Shown here piece by piece: positions 8,999-17,812 of a DNA stretch of 64,000 bases. The notes under the pieces are model-generated. The model did not search any database. It was given only the letters and a program-made list of their open reading frames with translations, and had not been told where the DNA came from. Origin of the DNA: Flavobacterium suncheonense GH29-5 = DSM 17707 (GTDB taxonomy: Bacteria > Bacteroidota > Bacteroidia > Flavobacteriales > Flavobacteriaceae); the NCBI RefSeq assembly GCF_000430025.1, contig NZ_AUCZ01000008.1, positions 62,001 through 126,000 of the forward strand, written 5' to 3'. Within the stretch, counting starts at the first letter, position 1. Every line of letters starts with the position of its first letter. Position numbers and translations under genes: made by a program.

Positions 8999-9754
8999 AT
9001 GTTTAGACATCAAGGCAAAAACCGAACCTTTAGACATAACCTGCGTTTAGCTTCCAACCTGTCCTTGGTAGCCGGAATTGTAAACAGTGTGGGCGTTTTG
9101 GCCATCAGCACCTTAACCACCAATGTAACGGGCCATTTTGCTTATTTTTCGGAAGAAATGATTACGGGACAATTTGCCAAAGCCGTACCGTATCTGCTTT
9201 ATATTTTCTTTTTCTTTTTAGGGGCTTTTGTTTCCAATTTTTGCATTGAAACTGCCGCTTTCAGGAAAAAGAAATACATTCACACCACGCCCATGCTACT
9301 GGAAATCTCGTTGCTTATTGCCGTGGGATTATGGAGCTACTGGAATTTTACGGAAGACATCAACAACAACCATATCGCTTATTTTCTTTTGTTTGCCATG
9401 GGAATACAGAATGCTTTGGTAACCAAAATTTCTCAGTCGACCGTTCGCACCACGCACCTTACCGGACTTTTTACTGATTTAGGCATTGAAACCTCGCAAT
9501 TCCTGTTCTACCGCAACCATCCGGATGCCGGAAAACTGAGAAAGAACATTTTTCTGAAACTTTCGATTATCGTTTTCTTTTTTACCGGCTGTATTTCCGG
9601 CACGATGCTGTTTTATCGGATTGGGCTTAAAACCTTGTTGGTGGCTGCTCTGCTGATTTCCATCGCCTTAACCATGGACAACCTTATCTTTTATTACAAT
9701 TTCACCCGAAGAAGGCTGAAACGAAAGTACACGGCAAAACATACAAAAAGCTAA
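8999..9754 (+). CDS. DUF1275 (YoaK-like) membrane protein
   Basis: A 251-residue protein with about six transmembrane segments and the DUF1275 pattern: LVAGIVNSVGVLAISTLTTNVTGHF near the N-terminus and QNALVTKISQSTVRTTHLTGLFTDLGIE in the middle. The family is widespread and its function is not established. It appears to be a single gene between tag and the convergent aat. Confidence 0.85.
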   Translation: MFRHQGKNRTFRHNLRLASNLSLVAGIVNSVGVLAISTLTTNVTGHFAYFSEEMITGQFAKAVPYLLYIFFFFLGAFVSNFCIETAAFRKKKYIHTTPMLLEISLLIAVGLWSYWNFTEDINNNHIAYFLLFAMGIQNALVTKISQSTVRTTHLTGLFTDLGIETSQFLFYRNHPDAGKLRKNIFLKLSIIVFFFTGCISGTMLFYRIGLKTLLVAALLISIALTMDNLIFYYNFTRRRLKRKYTAKHTKS

Positions 9755-9775
9755 AAAACTGAATAACGCCCATAC

Positions 9776-10432
9776 TTACTCCTCCCGATGGTTTAAGATT
9801 GTCATAAAGGCGTCGCGTTCGATTTCCACGCAGCCTAAACTTTCCAGATGTTCGTTGTACACCTGACAATCCAAAAGAAGATAGTTGTTTTTTTTGAGGC
9901 ATTCAACAAGATGGATAAAAGCGACTTTACTCGCGTTGGACACTTTGGAAAACATGCTTTCCCCGCAGAAAATAGAGCCTAAATCGACGCCGTACAAACC
10001 GCCTACCAGTTCGCCGTTTTGCCAGACCTCAACGGATTTGGCGTGACCGAGCTCGTGCAGTTTGACATAAGCCGCTATCATGTCGTCGGTAATCCAGGTG
10101 CCGTGTTGGCCTTCGCGTTTTACGGATTGGCAATTGGCAATCACCGCTTTAAAAGCCTGATTGAAGGTAACTTTAAAAATTCCGCGGTTGAGGATGTTCC
10201 GCATGCTTTTGGACACTTTCAAATCGTCTAAAAATAAAACCATGCGCCAGTCGGGTGCCCACCAGGTGATGGGTTCACCGTCTTCAAACCAGGGAAAAAT
10301 GCCGGAATGGTAGGCCAAGAGCAAACGCTCCGTAGACAAATCGCCGCCCACGGCCAGAATCCCCGAGGGATGCGTCTCGGAAACGGGTGGAAACCAGAGT
10401 TCCTCATTTAATAAATGGATTTTTTTGGCCAC
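9776..10432 (-). CDS. aat: Leucyl/phenylalanyl-tRNA-protein transferase
   Basis: A 218-residue L/F-transferase, which adds Leu or Phe to N-terminal Arg/Lys of proteins and so marks them for ClpAP degradation by the N-end rule. Signatures are FPPVSETHPSGILAVGGDLS, the substrate pocket YHSGIFPWFEDGEPITWWAPDWRM, and GLYGVDLGSIFCGESMFS. The start is GTG at 10,432. It is transcribed toward the DUF1275 gene. Confidence 0.95.
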   Translation of the reverse strand: MAKKIHLLNEELWFPPVSETHPSGILAVGGDLSTERLLLAYHSGIFPWFEDGEPITWWAPDWRMVLFLDDLKVSKSMRNILNRGIFKVTFNQAFKAVIANCQSVKREGQHGTWITDDMIAAYVKLHELGHAKSVEVWQNGELVGGLYGVDLGSIFCGESMFSKVSNASKVAFIHLVECLKKNNYLLLDCQVYNEHLESLGCVEIERDAFMTILNHREE

Positions 10433-10759
10433 GAGTTACATTAATTTTCACGAAGTAAAGAAACATAGGAGTCGTTTAGAAAGTTTAAACCCGATAAGTC
10501 ATCTAAGCAAATCTTTCAATCTTTCAATCTTTCAATCTTTCAATCTTTCAATCTTTCAATCTTTCAATCTTTCAATAAAAAGTTTACAAAAATGCGAAAA
10601 GCCGCTCCAATAGCCCCGATGGGAGCAACTACCTTGTAGTGCGGACAGCGGGAACAGGGTTTCCAAAAACACCCAAGCCCTTCGCTCCAACAAAAAAAGC
10701 CAGAAATTCAAATTACTCTAAATTCCTGACTTCTAAATTCTGACTTCTAAATTCTAAAT
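10433..10759. other. 327-bp spacer with tandem repeat and no gene
   Basis: The spacer lies between the start of aat and the end of the DUF3127 gene. It holds the ATCTTTCA tandem repeat, then a GC-richer stretch around 10,600-10,690 (GCCGCTCC..., GCGGACAGCGGG...) that resembles dispersed intergenic repeats, then the low-complexity word TTCTAAATTCTGAC repeated near 10,715-10,760. No ORF with coding character is seen. Confidence 0.6.
10511..10576. repeat. ATCTTTCA tandem repeat, just over 8 copies
   Basis: Sixty-six bases are a perfect head-to-tail array of the octamer ATCTTTCA. Copy number at such arrays usually varies by slippage between strains. Confidence 0.95.
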
Positions 10760-11137
10760 TTAGAACGGTAAATCGTCGTGCTCTTCTTCGTTGAAGTTCG
10801 TAGCCGGTTCAAACGCCTGACTCGCTGGCATAGGCGGCATTTGTGGTGCTGCAGGAGCTTCTGCCTGCATTTTCTCGATTCTCCAGCCTACAATCGTATT
10901 AAAATATTTGGTTTCGCCCTGTGGACTTACCCACTCTCTTCCACGTAAATTAATGGAAACTTTTACAGCTTCTCCAACTTGGTAGTTATTTAACAAATCG
11001 GTTTTATCCTGATGAAATTCAATCATAATCATCTGCGGATATTGCTCTTCCGTAGTTACTACCAATTCTCTCTTTTTAAACGAAGCACTTACTTGTTGCG
11101 CTGCGTTGATCACTTTAATTTTTCCTGTAACTTCCAT
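10760..11137 (-). CDS. DUF3127 family protein
   Basis: A 125-residue protein with an OB-fold-like DUF3127 domain (residues about 1-85, starting MEVTGKIKVINAAQQVSASFKKRELVV) and a Pro/Ala-rich linker ending in acidic DDLPF, like the tail of single-stranded-DNA-binding proteins. A role in nucleic-acid binding is suggested by that layout but not proven. It lies 5 bp downstream of the flavin reductase gene and is probably in its operon. Confidence 0.85.
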   Translation of the reverse strand: MEVTGKIKVINAAQQVSASFKKRELVVTTEEQYPQMIMIEFHQDKTDLLNNYQVGEAVKVSINLRGREWVSPQGETKYFNTIVGWRIEKMQAEAPAAPQMPPMPASQAFEPATNFNEEEHDDLPF

Positions 11138-11142
11138 ACTGT

Positions 11143-12018
11143 TTACTGTTTTGCTAGAAGGACCTTCCAGGCGGTGGCCACTTCGTTGTTGTCTAAATGT
11201 TCTTTGGCTTTTATGAATTGTTTTTCGATGTCGTCGGCGCTTAAAACGGCTTTAATGGCGAAATCTTCTTTTACAAATATAGCAATTTCTTCGTCGGTTG
11301 GTAAGGCCTCCACATTTCCTAATTTGCCTAAGTCGTTTCCGTCGAAAATAGGGCTTTCTTTTACAAAATCCGGAATGGCGTCTACCCCGATTCCTAAAGT
11401 CGTGAGTGGTTTTTCCACCTCGAATAATCCTTGATTCGCTCTGGAATACCAATTGCCTCCCATACGCGCCACCAAATCGATTTTGTGCTGGTCGATGGTA
11501 CCGTTGGCGTCTAAAATTTCCTCGCTGATGTGGAGTTTTACCACTTCGCAGATGATTAAATTTCCCGCACCGCCTTCGGTTCCCAACGCGATGATTTCGT
11601 TCACTTTGCATTCGAACTGTACCGGGCTTTCGGCTACACGGAACGGTTTTACGATATCCGAAGGCAACATGGTCAGTCCGGCTTTGATAAATTCGTTTAC
11701 CCCATCGGCATATTCGGTACTGGATAACGAGGCCTGTTGCACGATGTCGTAATTCACCACATTGATGACTACTTCTTTAGTTTTTTCCGCATTGATTAAC
11801 GTATGCTTAACCGTATTGTCACGAACTCTTCGTGCCGGCGAAAAAACCAGAATCGGCGGATTGGAGCTGAACACGTTGAAAAAACTGAACGGCGATAAAT
11901 TCGGGTTGCCGTTTTCGTCTAACGTACTGGCAAAGGCTATCGGTCGCGGGCCAATCGCGCCTTGCAGATACGCTTGTAATTTTACCGGAGTTACCTCTTT
12001 CGGATTAACACTGATCAT
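11143..12018 (-). CDS. Flavin reductase-like FMN-binding protein
   Basis: A 291-residue protein of the flavin reductase-like (split-barrel FMN-binding) family: VTPVKLQAYLQGAIGPRPIAFASTLDENGNPNLSPFSFF at the N-terminus, then RDNTVKHTLINAEKTKEVVINVV. The extra 90 or so C-terminal residues are common in Bacteroidota members. Probably a soluble FMN-dependent oxidoreductase; the substrate is not evident. Confidence 0.85.
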   Translation of the reverse strand: MISVNPKEVTPVKLQAYLQGAIGPRPIAFASTLDENGNPNLSPFSFFNVFSSNPPILVFSPARRVRDNTVKHTLINAEKTKEVVINVVNYDIVQQASLSSTEYADGVNEFIKAGLTMLPSDIVKPFRVAESPVQFECKVNEIIALGTEGGAGNLIICEVVKLHISEEILDANGTIDQHKIDLVARMGGNWYSRANQGLFEVEKPLTTLGIGVDAIPDFVKESPIFDGNDLGKLGNVEALPTDEEIAIFVKEDFAIKAVLSADDIEKQFIKAKEHLDNNEVATAWKVLLAKQ

Positions 12019-12235
12019 GTGGCATTAAATTTTGACAAAGATACTTTTTTGGAGTGAACCTTTGCAATTTTTGGGAGCATTTTCCAGCTATCCGCTATAT
12101 CTTTTACGGGTGACTTCGAGGACCTCAGCCACCCATAAAAGGATGCCGCTGCTATCTGGGCTAAAAATAAACTTTGGGTATCCCGAGAAACTTAGTAACT
12201 TAGCTACTTAGGAACTCAGCTACTCAGAATCAACT

Positions 12236-13390
12236 ATGAATTTTTCTTCCGACAGACGTAATCTCATCCGCTGGATTATTATACTTGCCGCATTCAACTT
12301 ACTGGTACTGATCCTTTGGAATACCTATACGTTTTTCCAGACATTCAAAAACGAGGAGCGCCTGAAAATGGAACTTTGGGCCGCCGCATCCAAAACCCTG
12401 AACAATGCCGATGAAAACACCGATGTGGAATTACCGCTCCAGATTTTAAGCACCAACACCACCATTCCCATTATCCAGACCACCGAAAACGACAGCATTT
12501 TAGGGATGACCAACGTGGATGAAGAAATCACCCTGGACAAACACAAAACCCTGATGTTCCTCAACAAACTGAAATCCGAAAATCAACCTATTGCAATGGA
12601 TATCGGCGGAAAAAAGCATTTGTACTACTACGGCAACTCCTCACTGATTACCAAACTGAAGTATTATCCGATTGCTCTTGTTCTGATTGCTTTGTTTTTC
12701 AGCGGGATGATTTTTAATTTTTACCGCGCGAGCAAAATGGCGACACAGAATCGTCTTTGGGCCGGGATGGCTAAGGAAACCGCACACCAAATCGGCACGC
12801 CGTTGTCTTCTTTAATCGGTTGGCTGGAAATCCTGAAATCGGAAAATGTGGAGGAAAGTACCGTGGCGGAAATCGAAAAAGACATCAACCGCCTGCAGAC
12901 GATTACCGATCGTTTTTCCAAAATCGGTTCTGAACCAGTATTGGAAAACCGCGATTTAGTTCAGGAAACCGAACAGTCGTTTGAGTATCTGAAATCGAGA
13001 ACTTCAAAACAGGTGGAATTCAGTTTTTCGGCTCCGCAGCATCCGATTTACATCAAACTGAATCCGGTACTGCACAGCTGGACCATCGAAAATCTGGTAA
13101 AAAACGCCATTGACGCCATGAAAGGAAAAGGAAAACTGGCCGTACACATCGAAGAAACCGACCGTTTTGTAAAAATCAAGGTGAGCGATACGGGCAGCGG
13201 CATTCCCAAAAACCAATTCCAAAGTGTGTTTGAACCCGGCTTTACCACCAAAAAACGCGGTTGGGGCTTAGGGCTTTCGCTAACCAAACGAATTGTGGAA
13301 GAATACCACGACGGCCGTATTAAAGTGGCGCATTCTGAAATAGGAAAAGGGACTACGATGCAGGTTACGTTTAAAAAGCAAACGGTTTAG
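12236..13390 (+). CDS. Membrane sensor histidine kinase, orphan
   Basis: A 384-residue kinase with two transmembrane segments (about residues 10-30 and 142-162) that flank an extracytoplasmic sensor of about 110 residues. The phosphoacceptor is in AKETAHQIGTPLSSLIGWLEIL (His near residue 184), followed by the ATP-binding domain with the N box (NLVKNAIDAM), G1 (VSDTGSGIP) and G2 (RGWGLGLSLTKRI). There is no HAMP or PAS domain and no adjacent response regulator. The signal is unknown. Confidence 0.9.
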   Translation: MNFSSDRRNLIRWIIILAAFNLLVLILWNTYTFFQTFKNEERLKMELWAAASKTLNNADENTDVELPLQILSTNTTIPIIQTTENDSILGMTNVDEEITLDKHKTLMFLNKLKSENQPIAMDIGGKKHLYYYGNSSLITKLKYYPIALVLIALFFSGMIFNFYRASKMATQNRLWAGMAKETAHQIGTPLSSLIGWLEILKSENVEESTVAEIEKDINRLQTITDRFSKIGSEPVLENRDLVQETEQSFEYLKSRTSKQVEFSFSAPQHPIYIKLNPVLHSWTIENLVKNAIDAMKGKGKLAVHIEETDRFVKIKVSDTGSGIPKNQFQSVFEPGFTTKKRGWGLGLSLTKRIVEEYHDGRIKVAHSEIGKGTTMQVTFKKQTV

Positions 13391-13414
13391 TATTCCGTTG
13401 TGCCTGAAATAAAA

Positions 13415-13459
13415 ACGCAGATTCGGGATTTCTGTTCTGATAATCTGCGAATCTGCGGT
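13415..13459. repeat. REP-like palindrome between convergent genes
   Basis: CGCAGATTC... pairs with the downstream GAATCTGCG of TAATCTGCGAATCTGCGGT. The same 19-nt word recurs at 28,435, in both cases between two convergent genes, suggesting a dispersed intergenic repeat with terminator-like use. Confidence 0.65.
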
Positions 13460-13482
13460 GAAACCGTAAAAATGGTTGTCTT

Positions 13483-13872
13483 TTATAAATTTCCGGCTAT
13501 TGCCTGCGCCAGATTTTCAAATTCTTCCTGAGTAAGACTTGTTTTTCGTTCGAAACGCATATCGTCCATATCCTGCAACGGAATTAAATGCACGTGTACG
13601 TGCGGTACTTCCAATCCGACAACTGCTACTCCAATGCGTTTGCAGGCCACCGTTTTTTCCAATGCTTTGGCTACGGTTCGGGAAAATTTCATCAAAGCCA
13701 AATAATGGTCTTCCTCCATATCGAAAATCTTATTGATTTCCTGCTTCGGCACACACAATGTATGTCCTTTGGCATTCGGATTCACGTCCAGAAACGCAAT
13801 AAAATTCTCGTCTTCCGCTACTTTATAACACGGAATTTCACCGTTGATGATTCTTGTGAAGATAGAAGCCAT
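13483..13872 (-). CDS. HIT family nucleotide hydrolase
   Basis: A 129-residue histidine-triad protein. The active-site motif is HVHVHLIPL (HxHxHxx, residues about 95-103), with the N-terminal MASIFTRIINGEIPCYKVAEDENFIAFLDV typical of HinT/Fhit-like purine nucleoside phosphoramidases. It lies 30 bp downstream of greA and is likely cotranscribed; this pairing is common in Flavobacteriaceae. Confidence 0.93.
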   Translation of the reverse strand: MASIFTRIINGEIPCYKVAEDENFIAFLDVNPNAKGHTLCVPKQEINKIFDMEEDHYLALMKFSRTVAKALEKTVACKRIGVAVVGLEVPHVHVHLIPLQDMDDMRFERKTSLTQEEFENLAQAIAGNL

Positions 13873-13902
13873 AACCGTTATCGTTTTAAGTTTCTTTTTG
13901 AA

Positions 13903-14379
13903 TTAGTCGCGTGAAATCTCAAGGATTTCGAATTTCAAAACCCCGTTAGGCACATTGATTTCGGCTATTTCGCCAACACTTTTACCCAACAGCCCTTTAC
14001 CAATAGGCGAGGTTACCGAAATTTTACCGGATTTTAAATCGGCTTCGCTTTCGGCTACCAGGGTGTATTTCAACTCCATCCCATTGGCCTGGTTTTTAAT
14101 TTTAACCGTAGAAAGCACCAATACTTTGGAAACATCCAATTGCGATTCGTCTATCAGACGGGCATTGGCTACCAAATCTTCCATTTTGGAGATTTTCATT
14201 TCCAGCAAACCCTGGGCTTCTTTGGCGGCATCGTATTCGGCATTTTCGGATAAATCGCCTTTATCTCTGGCTTCCGCAATCGCTTCAGACGCTTTTGGTC
14301 GTTCTACATTTTTTAAGTATTCTAACTCTTCCTTCAGTTTTTTTAACCCTTCCGCAGTGTAATACGATACTGTACTCAT
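13903..14379 (-). CDS. greA: Transcription elongation factor GreA
   Basis: A 158-residue GreA: an N-terminal antiparallel coiled coil with the acidic tip (ARDKGDLSENAEYDAAKEAQ, where the D-E pair reaches the polymerase active site) and a C-terminal FKBP-like domain (SPIGKGLLGKSVGEIAEINVPNG). It rescues backtracked RNA polymerase by stimulating transcript cleavage. First gene of a two-gene unit with the HIT protein. Confidence 0.96.
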   Translation of the reverse strand: MSTVSYYTAEGLKKLKEELEYLKNVERPKASEAIAEARDKGDLSENAEYDAAKEAQGLLEMKISKMEDLVANARLIDESQLDVSKVLVLSTVKIKNQANGMELKYTLVAESEADLKSGKISVTSPIGKGLLGKSVGEIAEINVPNGVLKFEILEISRD

Positions 14380-14541
14380 AATTTTACCGTTTTTCTATAA
14401 ATAGAAAGAATCCCATCGAAACGGGATTCTTTACAAAATACTATTGTTTTTTATTAAATTCGCTTTTCAGATGCACGGATGCATTCGTCAAAGTTAAATA
14501 ATTTAATTTTGTTTGTCAATTTCTTTTACAAAAATATTACC

Positions 14542-14967
14542 ATGAAAAAATTTTTAATGGTTACGCTTTTCGGGATGCTTTCAGCCTGTAACAAAGACGA
14601 TGGCATGGTCAACGATAACAATCCTTACCTGCCGAGTTATTCCGTAAACAAAACCATCAATCTAGGATGGCCGTCCTACAGTAATTTGCAGTTTGCTGGG
14701 AATTCTGTTTTTATTTCGGGTGCAGATGCCGGTATTCGCGGCATTATCGTGTTCAACACCGGCAGTGGCTTTACTGCTTTTGACGCTGCCTGTCCTAATC
14801 AGGCTTTGAGCAGTTGTTCCACCATGCAGATTAACGGGGCCATGGCGGTTTGCCCTTGCGACGATAAGCAATACAGTTTGTTTTACGGCACTTCACAAGG
14901 TATGCCTTATCCAATGCGCCGTTACAATGTGGAAGTAAACGGCAACAGCCTTACCATATTCAATTAA
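14542..14967 (+). CDS. Rieske-fold-like lipoprotein lacking the histidine ligands
   Basis: A 141-residue lipoprotein; the lipobox is MLSAC (Cys near residue 15), so it is probably membrane-anchored. The start is ATG at 14,542, directly before the signal peptide. The middle has paired cysteine sites (AACPNQALSSCS and AVCPCDDKQYSLFYG) placed like the two ligand loops of Rieske proteins, but Asn and Asp/Cys stand where the histidines should be. Related lipoproteins occur in Flavobacterium. A normal [2Fe-2S] cluster is therefore doubtful. It has its own terminator. Confidence 0.7.
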   Translation: MKKFLMVTLFGMLSACNKDDGMVNDNNPYLPSYSVNKTINLGWPSYSNLQFAGNSVFISGADAGIRGIIVFNTGSGFTAFDAACPNQALSSCSTMQINGAMAVCPCDDKQYSLFYGTSQGMPYPMRRYNVEVNGNSLTIFN

Positions 14968-14968
14968 A

Positions 14969-15001
14969 AATCCCTGCCGGAAGTTCCGAACAGGGATTTT
15001 T
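14969..15001. terminator. Bidirectional terminator
   Basis: AAAATCCCTG pairs with CAGGGATTTT around a 14-nt loop, with A and T runs at either side. It can end both the Rieske-like gene and the convergent TonB-receptor gene. Confidence 0.75.
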
Positions 15002-15024
15002 GGCATTTATATTAACTAAACATT

Positions 15025-17181
15025 CTAAAATCTAAGGGTAGCGCCAATCAGGAAATTTATTCCTGCCTGCGGAAAATACCCGGCGCCTTCCAATGTGGTC
15101 ACACTTCCCGGATTAGACCAGTCATCGTCGTAGGTGTAAAAATACCCGTTGGATTCGTATTCCTCGTTAAGGATATTGTTTACCAAACCGGAAAAAACGA
15201 TTGATTTTATTCCTTTATTGATACTCCATTCGTAGTTCACATTGAAATCGGAAACGGTATAGGCTTTTAAAACCGATTTTTCCGAATCAATATTCCCCAT
15301 ATACTGCTTGCCAACATATTTGCTGAGTAACGCAAGGTTCAGGTTTTTAACCGGCACAAACACCAGGGCATTGGCTGCAACGACATTTGGAGAAAAGGCG
15401 ATGTTCGTATTACCTAAGTTCTGCAACACGCCGTCCCGCTGAAAATAAAAATCCACGTTTTTGTTCTGACTGACAGTCACATTGGGACGTACCAGTACTT
15501 TATCCGTAATTTTTACAGTGGCTTCGGCTTCCAAACCGAAACGGTAACTGTCGCCGCTGTTGGTAAATATCGGAGAACCCACATCGTTTAACGCGCCGGT
15601 CATCACTAACTGATTTTTATACAGCATATAAAAGGAATTGGCTGACACATTAAGTTTTTCAGATGCGTATTTCCAACCTAATTCCCCGTCATACAAGCGT
15701 TCCGGTTTGCTGCTGCCGTTTTCATAGTCGTCCCGACGCGGTTCTTTGTTGGCAATACCGGCATAAATGTAAAAGGAATGCTTAGGATTCAGCTGATAAG
15801 TCATCCCGGCTTTCGGATTGAAAAACCGGAACGTATCGTTCACCTCGTCAAACTTTACACTGTTGGCCTGATAAAAAACCATACGGTACTGCAAATCCGC
15901 AAAGAAACTGAACTTCCCTACTCCCTGCGAGGCCTTTGCAAAGAAATTTACATCGTCCTTGTTTCCGATATTGTTGTAATAGCGGTTATTCTCCGGAAGG
16001 TAATATTGCGTCCAGACCACTTCCCCGAAATGTTTTCCCAAATAACGGTTGGCGGCACCTCCGAAAATCACATCGGTCTTGTCTTTATGATAATTCATGT
16101 TAAAGGTCGCCCCGAAAAAATCATTATCCAGCCAGCGTTTGCGGACCAAATCGGTAGTGGTATTGCCTTCAAAGTCACTTAAATAATAATCGGCAAAAGA
16201 TTGGTCTTCTTTGTATTGTTCAAAATAGCCTTTTCCGATGGTGTAATGCAACGCCGTGTTGGTTTGCCAATGCGAGGCAATTTTCTGATTCCAGTGCAAC
16301 TGAAAATGGTTTTGGGTGTAGTTGTCGGTTTCGTTGTCGTAAAAGTGCATTTCCCCGTTAGCATCGAAGTACATTCCGGCTGCGTTGAAGGTGCGGTCGT
16401 TCTTCAGCTTGTCTAAGTCTTCAATTCCGTACCAGGCCTGATAGGTTTTTTCTTTTCCGCCAAAGACGATGGCTTTAATCGTCGTTTTTTCCGAAATGTA
16501 ATTGGCATTAAAAAAATAACCAAACAAATCGCTGGAAGCCCTGTCGATATATCCGTCCGAATGGATGTTGGAAAGGCGGGCATTGATTTCGAAGTTATCG
16601 TGCAGCCCTGTTCCAAAAGCCAGCGTATGTTTTCGGGAATTAAAACTCCCTACGGCATTCGCGATTTCGGCATAGGCTTTTTCCTGAAAAGATTTGGTTT
16701 GCAGGTTCAGACTGGCGCCAAAAGCACCGGCTCCGTTGGTTGACGTTCCGACTCCTCTTTGCAGCTGGGCACTTTCCAGAGAGGACGCAAAATCCGGCAG
16801 GTTAACAAAAAAAGTTCCCTGACTTTCACTGTCGTTAAACGGAACACCGTTTAAGGTTACATTGATCCGGGAACCGTCTGCCCCACGCACGCGCATGTAT
16901 GTGTACCCGATTCCGGCTCCGGCATCTGTTGTGGTAACCACCGAAGGCAGATAATTCAGTAAAACCGGAATGTCCTGCCCTAAATTTCTGGGCGCGATTT
17001 CTTCCTTGGAAACATTGGTAAAGGTGATGGGACTTTTCTCTTTGGCGCGAACCGCCGAAACCAACACTTCATCAATACGGTTCACTTTTACCGTATCCTG
17101 TGTTGTCTTCTCCTGTGAAAAAACGGCAACCGATGCTTGTAAACAGGTCATTACAGCTACGGTTTTGAATAAAGTTTTCAT
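15025..17181 (-). CDS. TonB-dependent outer membrane receptor, predicted thiamine uptake
   Basis: A 718-residue receptor from the ATG at 17,181, with a signal peptide (ending near ASVAVFSQ), a plug domain (LVSAVRAKEKSPITFTNVSKEEIAPRNLGQDIPVLLNYLPSVV, then RVRGADGSRINVTLNGVPFNDSESQG) and a 22-strand barrel that ends in the C-terminal phenylalanine of outer membrane proteins (GATLRF). A TPP riboswitch is directly upstream on the same strand, so the cargo is most likely thiamine or a precursor or phosphate ester of it, as for the omr1 receptors of Bacteroidota. Transport would need TonB/ExbBD from elsewhere in the genome. Confidence 0.93.
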   Translation of the reverse strand: MKTLFKTVAVMTCLQASVAVFSQEKTTQDTVKVNRIDEVLVSAVRAKEKSPITFTNVSKEEIAPRNLGQDIPVLLNYLPSVVTTTDAGAGIGYTYMRVRGADGSRINVTLNGVPFNDSESQGTFFVNLPDFASSLESAQLQRGVGTSTNGAGAFGASLNLQTKSFQEKAYAEIANAVGSFNSRKHTLAFGTGLHDNFEINARLSNIHSDGYIDRASSDLFGYFFNANYISEKTTIKAIVFGGKEKTYQAWYGIEDLDKLKNDRTFNAAGMYFDANGEMHFYDNETDNYTQNHFQLHWNQKIASHWQTNTALHYTIGKGYFEQYKEDQSFADYYLSDFEGNTTTDLVRKRWLDNDFFGATFNMNYHKDKTDVIFGGAANRYLGKHFGEVVWTQYYLPENNRYYNNIGNKDDVNFFAKASQGVGKFSFFADLQYRMVFYQANSVKFDEVNDTFRFFNPKAGMTYQLNPKHSFYIYAGIANKEPRRDDYENGSSKPERLYDGELGWKYASEKLNVSANSFYMLYKNQLVMTGALNDVGSPIFTNSGDSYRFGLEAEATVKITDKVLVRPNVTVSQNKNVDFYFQRDGVLQNLGNTNIAFSPNVVAANALVFVPVKNLNLALLSKYVGKQYMGNIDSEKSVLKAYTVSDFNVNYEWSINKGIKSIVFSGLVNNILNEEYESNGYFYTYDDDWSNPGSVTTLEGAGYFPQAGINFLIGATLRF

Positions 17182-17271
17182 TCGTAAAAAAGTTACGAAT
17201 AAAAGGGGCAATTATTCTTGATTAAAAAAAAATAATGAAACGCAATGACCATAACAGCGTGCACTCTGTTA

Positions 17272-17360
17272 AAGTGTCATCTCTCCCTAAACAGCATTAC
17301 CTGTTCCAGGTTCGTTGGGTATGATCTCAGCTCGTTATTTGGAGCACCCCTTTGAGACAG
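17272..17360 (-). ncRNA. TPP riboswitch (THI element)
   Basis: Read on the minus strand, the conserved TPP aptamer segments occur in order: GGGGTGCTCC, GAGCTGAGATCATACCC, GAACCTGGAACAGGTAATGCTG and AGGGAGAGA, with a P1 stem from GTCTC and GAGA. About 90 nt downstream lies the start of the TonB receptor. TPP binding would repress the receptor when thiamine is plentiful. Confidence 0.93.
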
Positions 17361-17410
17361 GACAAAAGTACTATTCTTGATTGCAATTCACCAAACAAAA
17401 AGCCAATTAT

Positions 17411-17812
17411 TTACAGTTTGGGTTTCTGACGGGTTTCTTTAAGGGCGGATTGGCTGCGTTTCGCTTTCAGCCGCTTCTCAATAACTGCTTTGGGAATTTT
17501 GGTCGCTTTTCTTGATTTCGGTACCTGCAGCGCGGTTTCAATAAGCTGAAGAAAACGGGCGATTACCAAAGCTTTGTTTTTAAACTGGCTTCGGCTTTCG
17601 TCACAACTTAACAACAAAAACCCTTCTTTGGAGAGTTTTGAAGCCAGTACACTGTAAAGCCTTTCTTTTTCTTCTGCAGAAAAAGCCTGAGAAGCATTCA
17701 AATCGAAGGAGAGTACTACTTTAGAAGACACTTTATTTACGTGTTGTCCTCCGGCCCCTCCGCTTCGGATGGCTTTAAAACGCAGTTCGTTATGTAAAAC
17801 TTCCTTATTCAT
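17411..17812 (-). CDS. arfB: Alternative ribosome-rescue factor / peptide chain release factor-like ArfB
   Basis: A 133-residue protein with the catalytic GGQ motif in RSGGAGGQHVNKVSSKV (residues about 17-33) and a basic C-terminal tail (RLKAKRSQSALKETRQKPKL) that would enter the empty mRNA channel. This is the ArfB/YaeJ/ICT1 type, which hydrolyses peptidyl-tRNA on stalled ribosomes, with no codon-recognition domain. Its start codon is adjacent to the stop of the DUF4301 gene. Confidence 0.92.
   Translation of the reverse strand: MNKEVLHNELRFKAIRSGGAGGQHVNKVSSKVVLSFDLNASQAFSAEEKERLYSVLASKLSKEGFLLLSCDESRSQFKNKALVIARFLQLIETALQVPKSRKATKIPKAVIEKRLKAKRSQSALKETRQKPKL

Noticed and set aside
10511..10576. 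Possible CRISPR array
   Set aside because: The repeats are 8 bp head to tail with no spacers.
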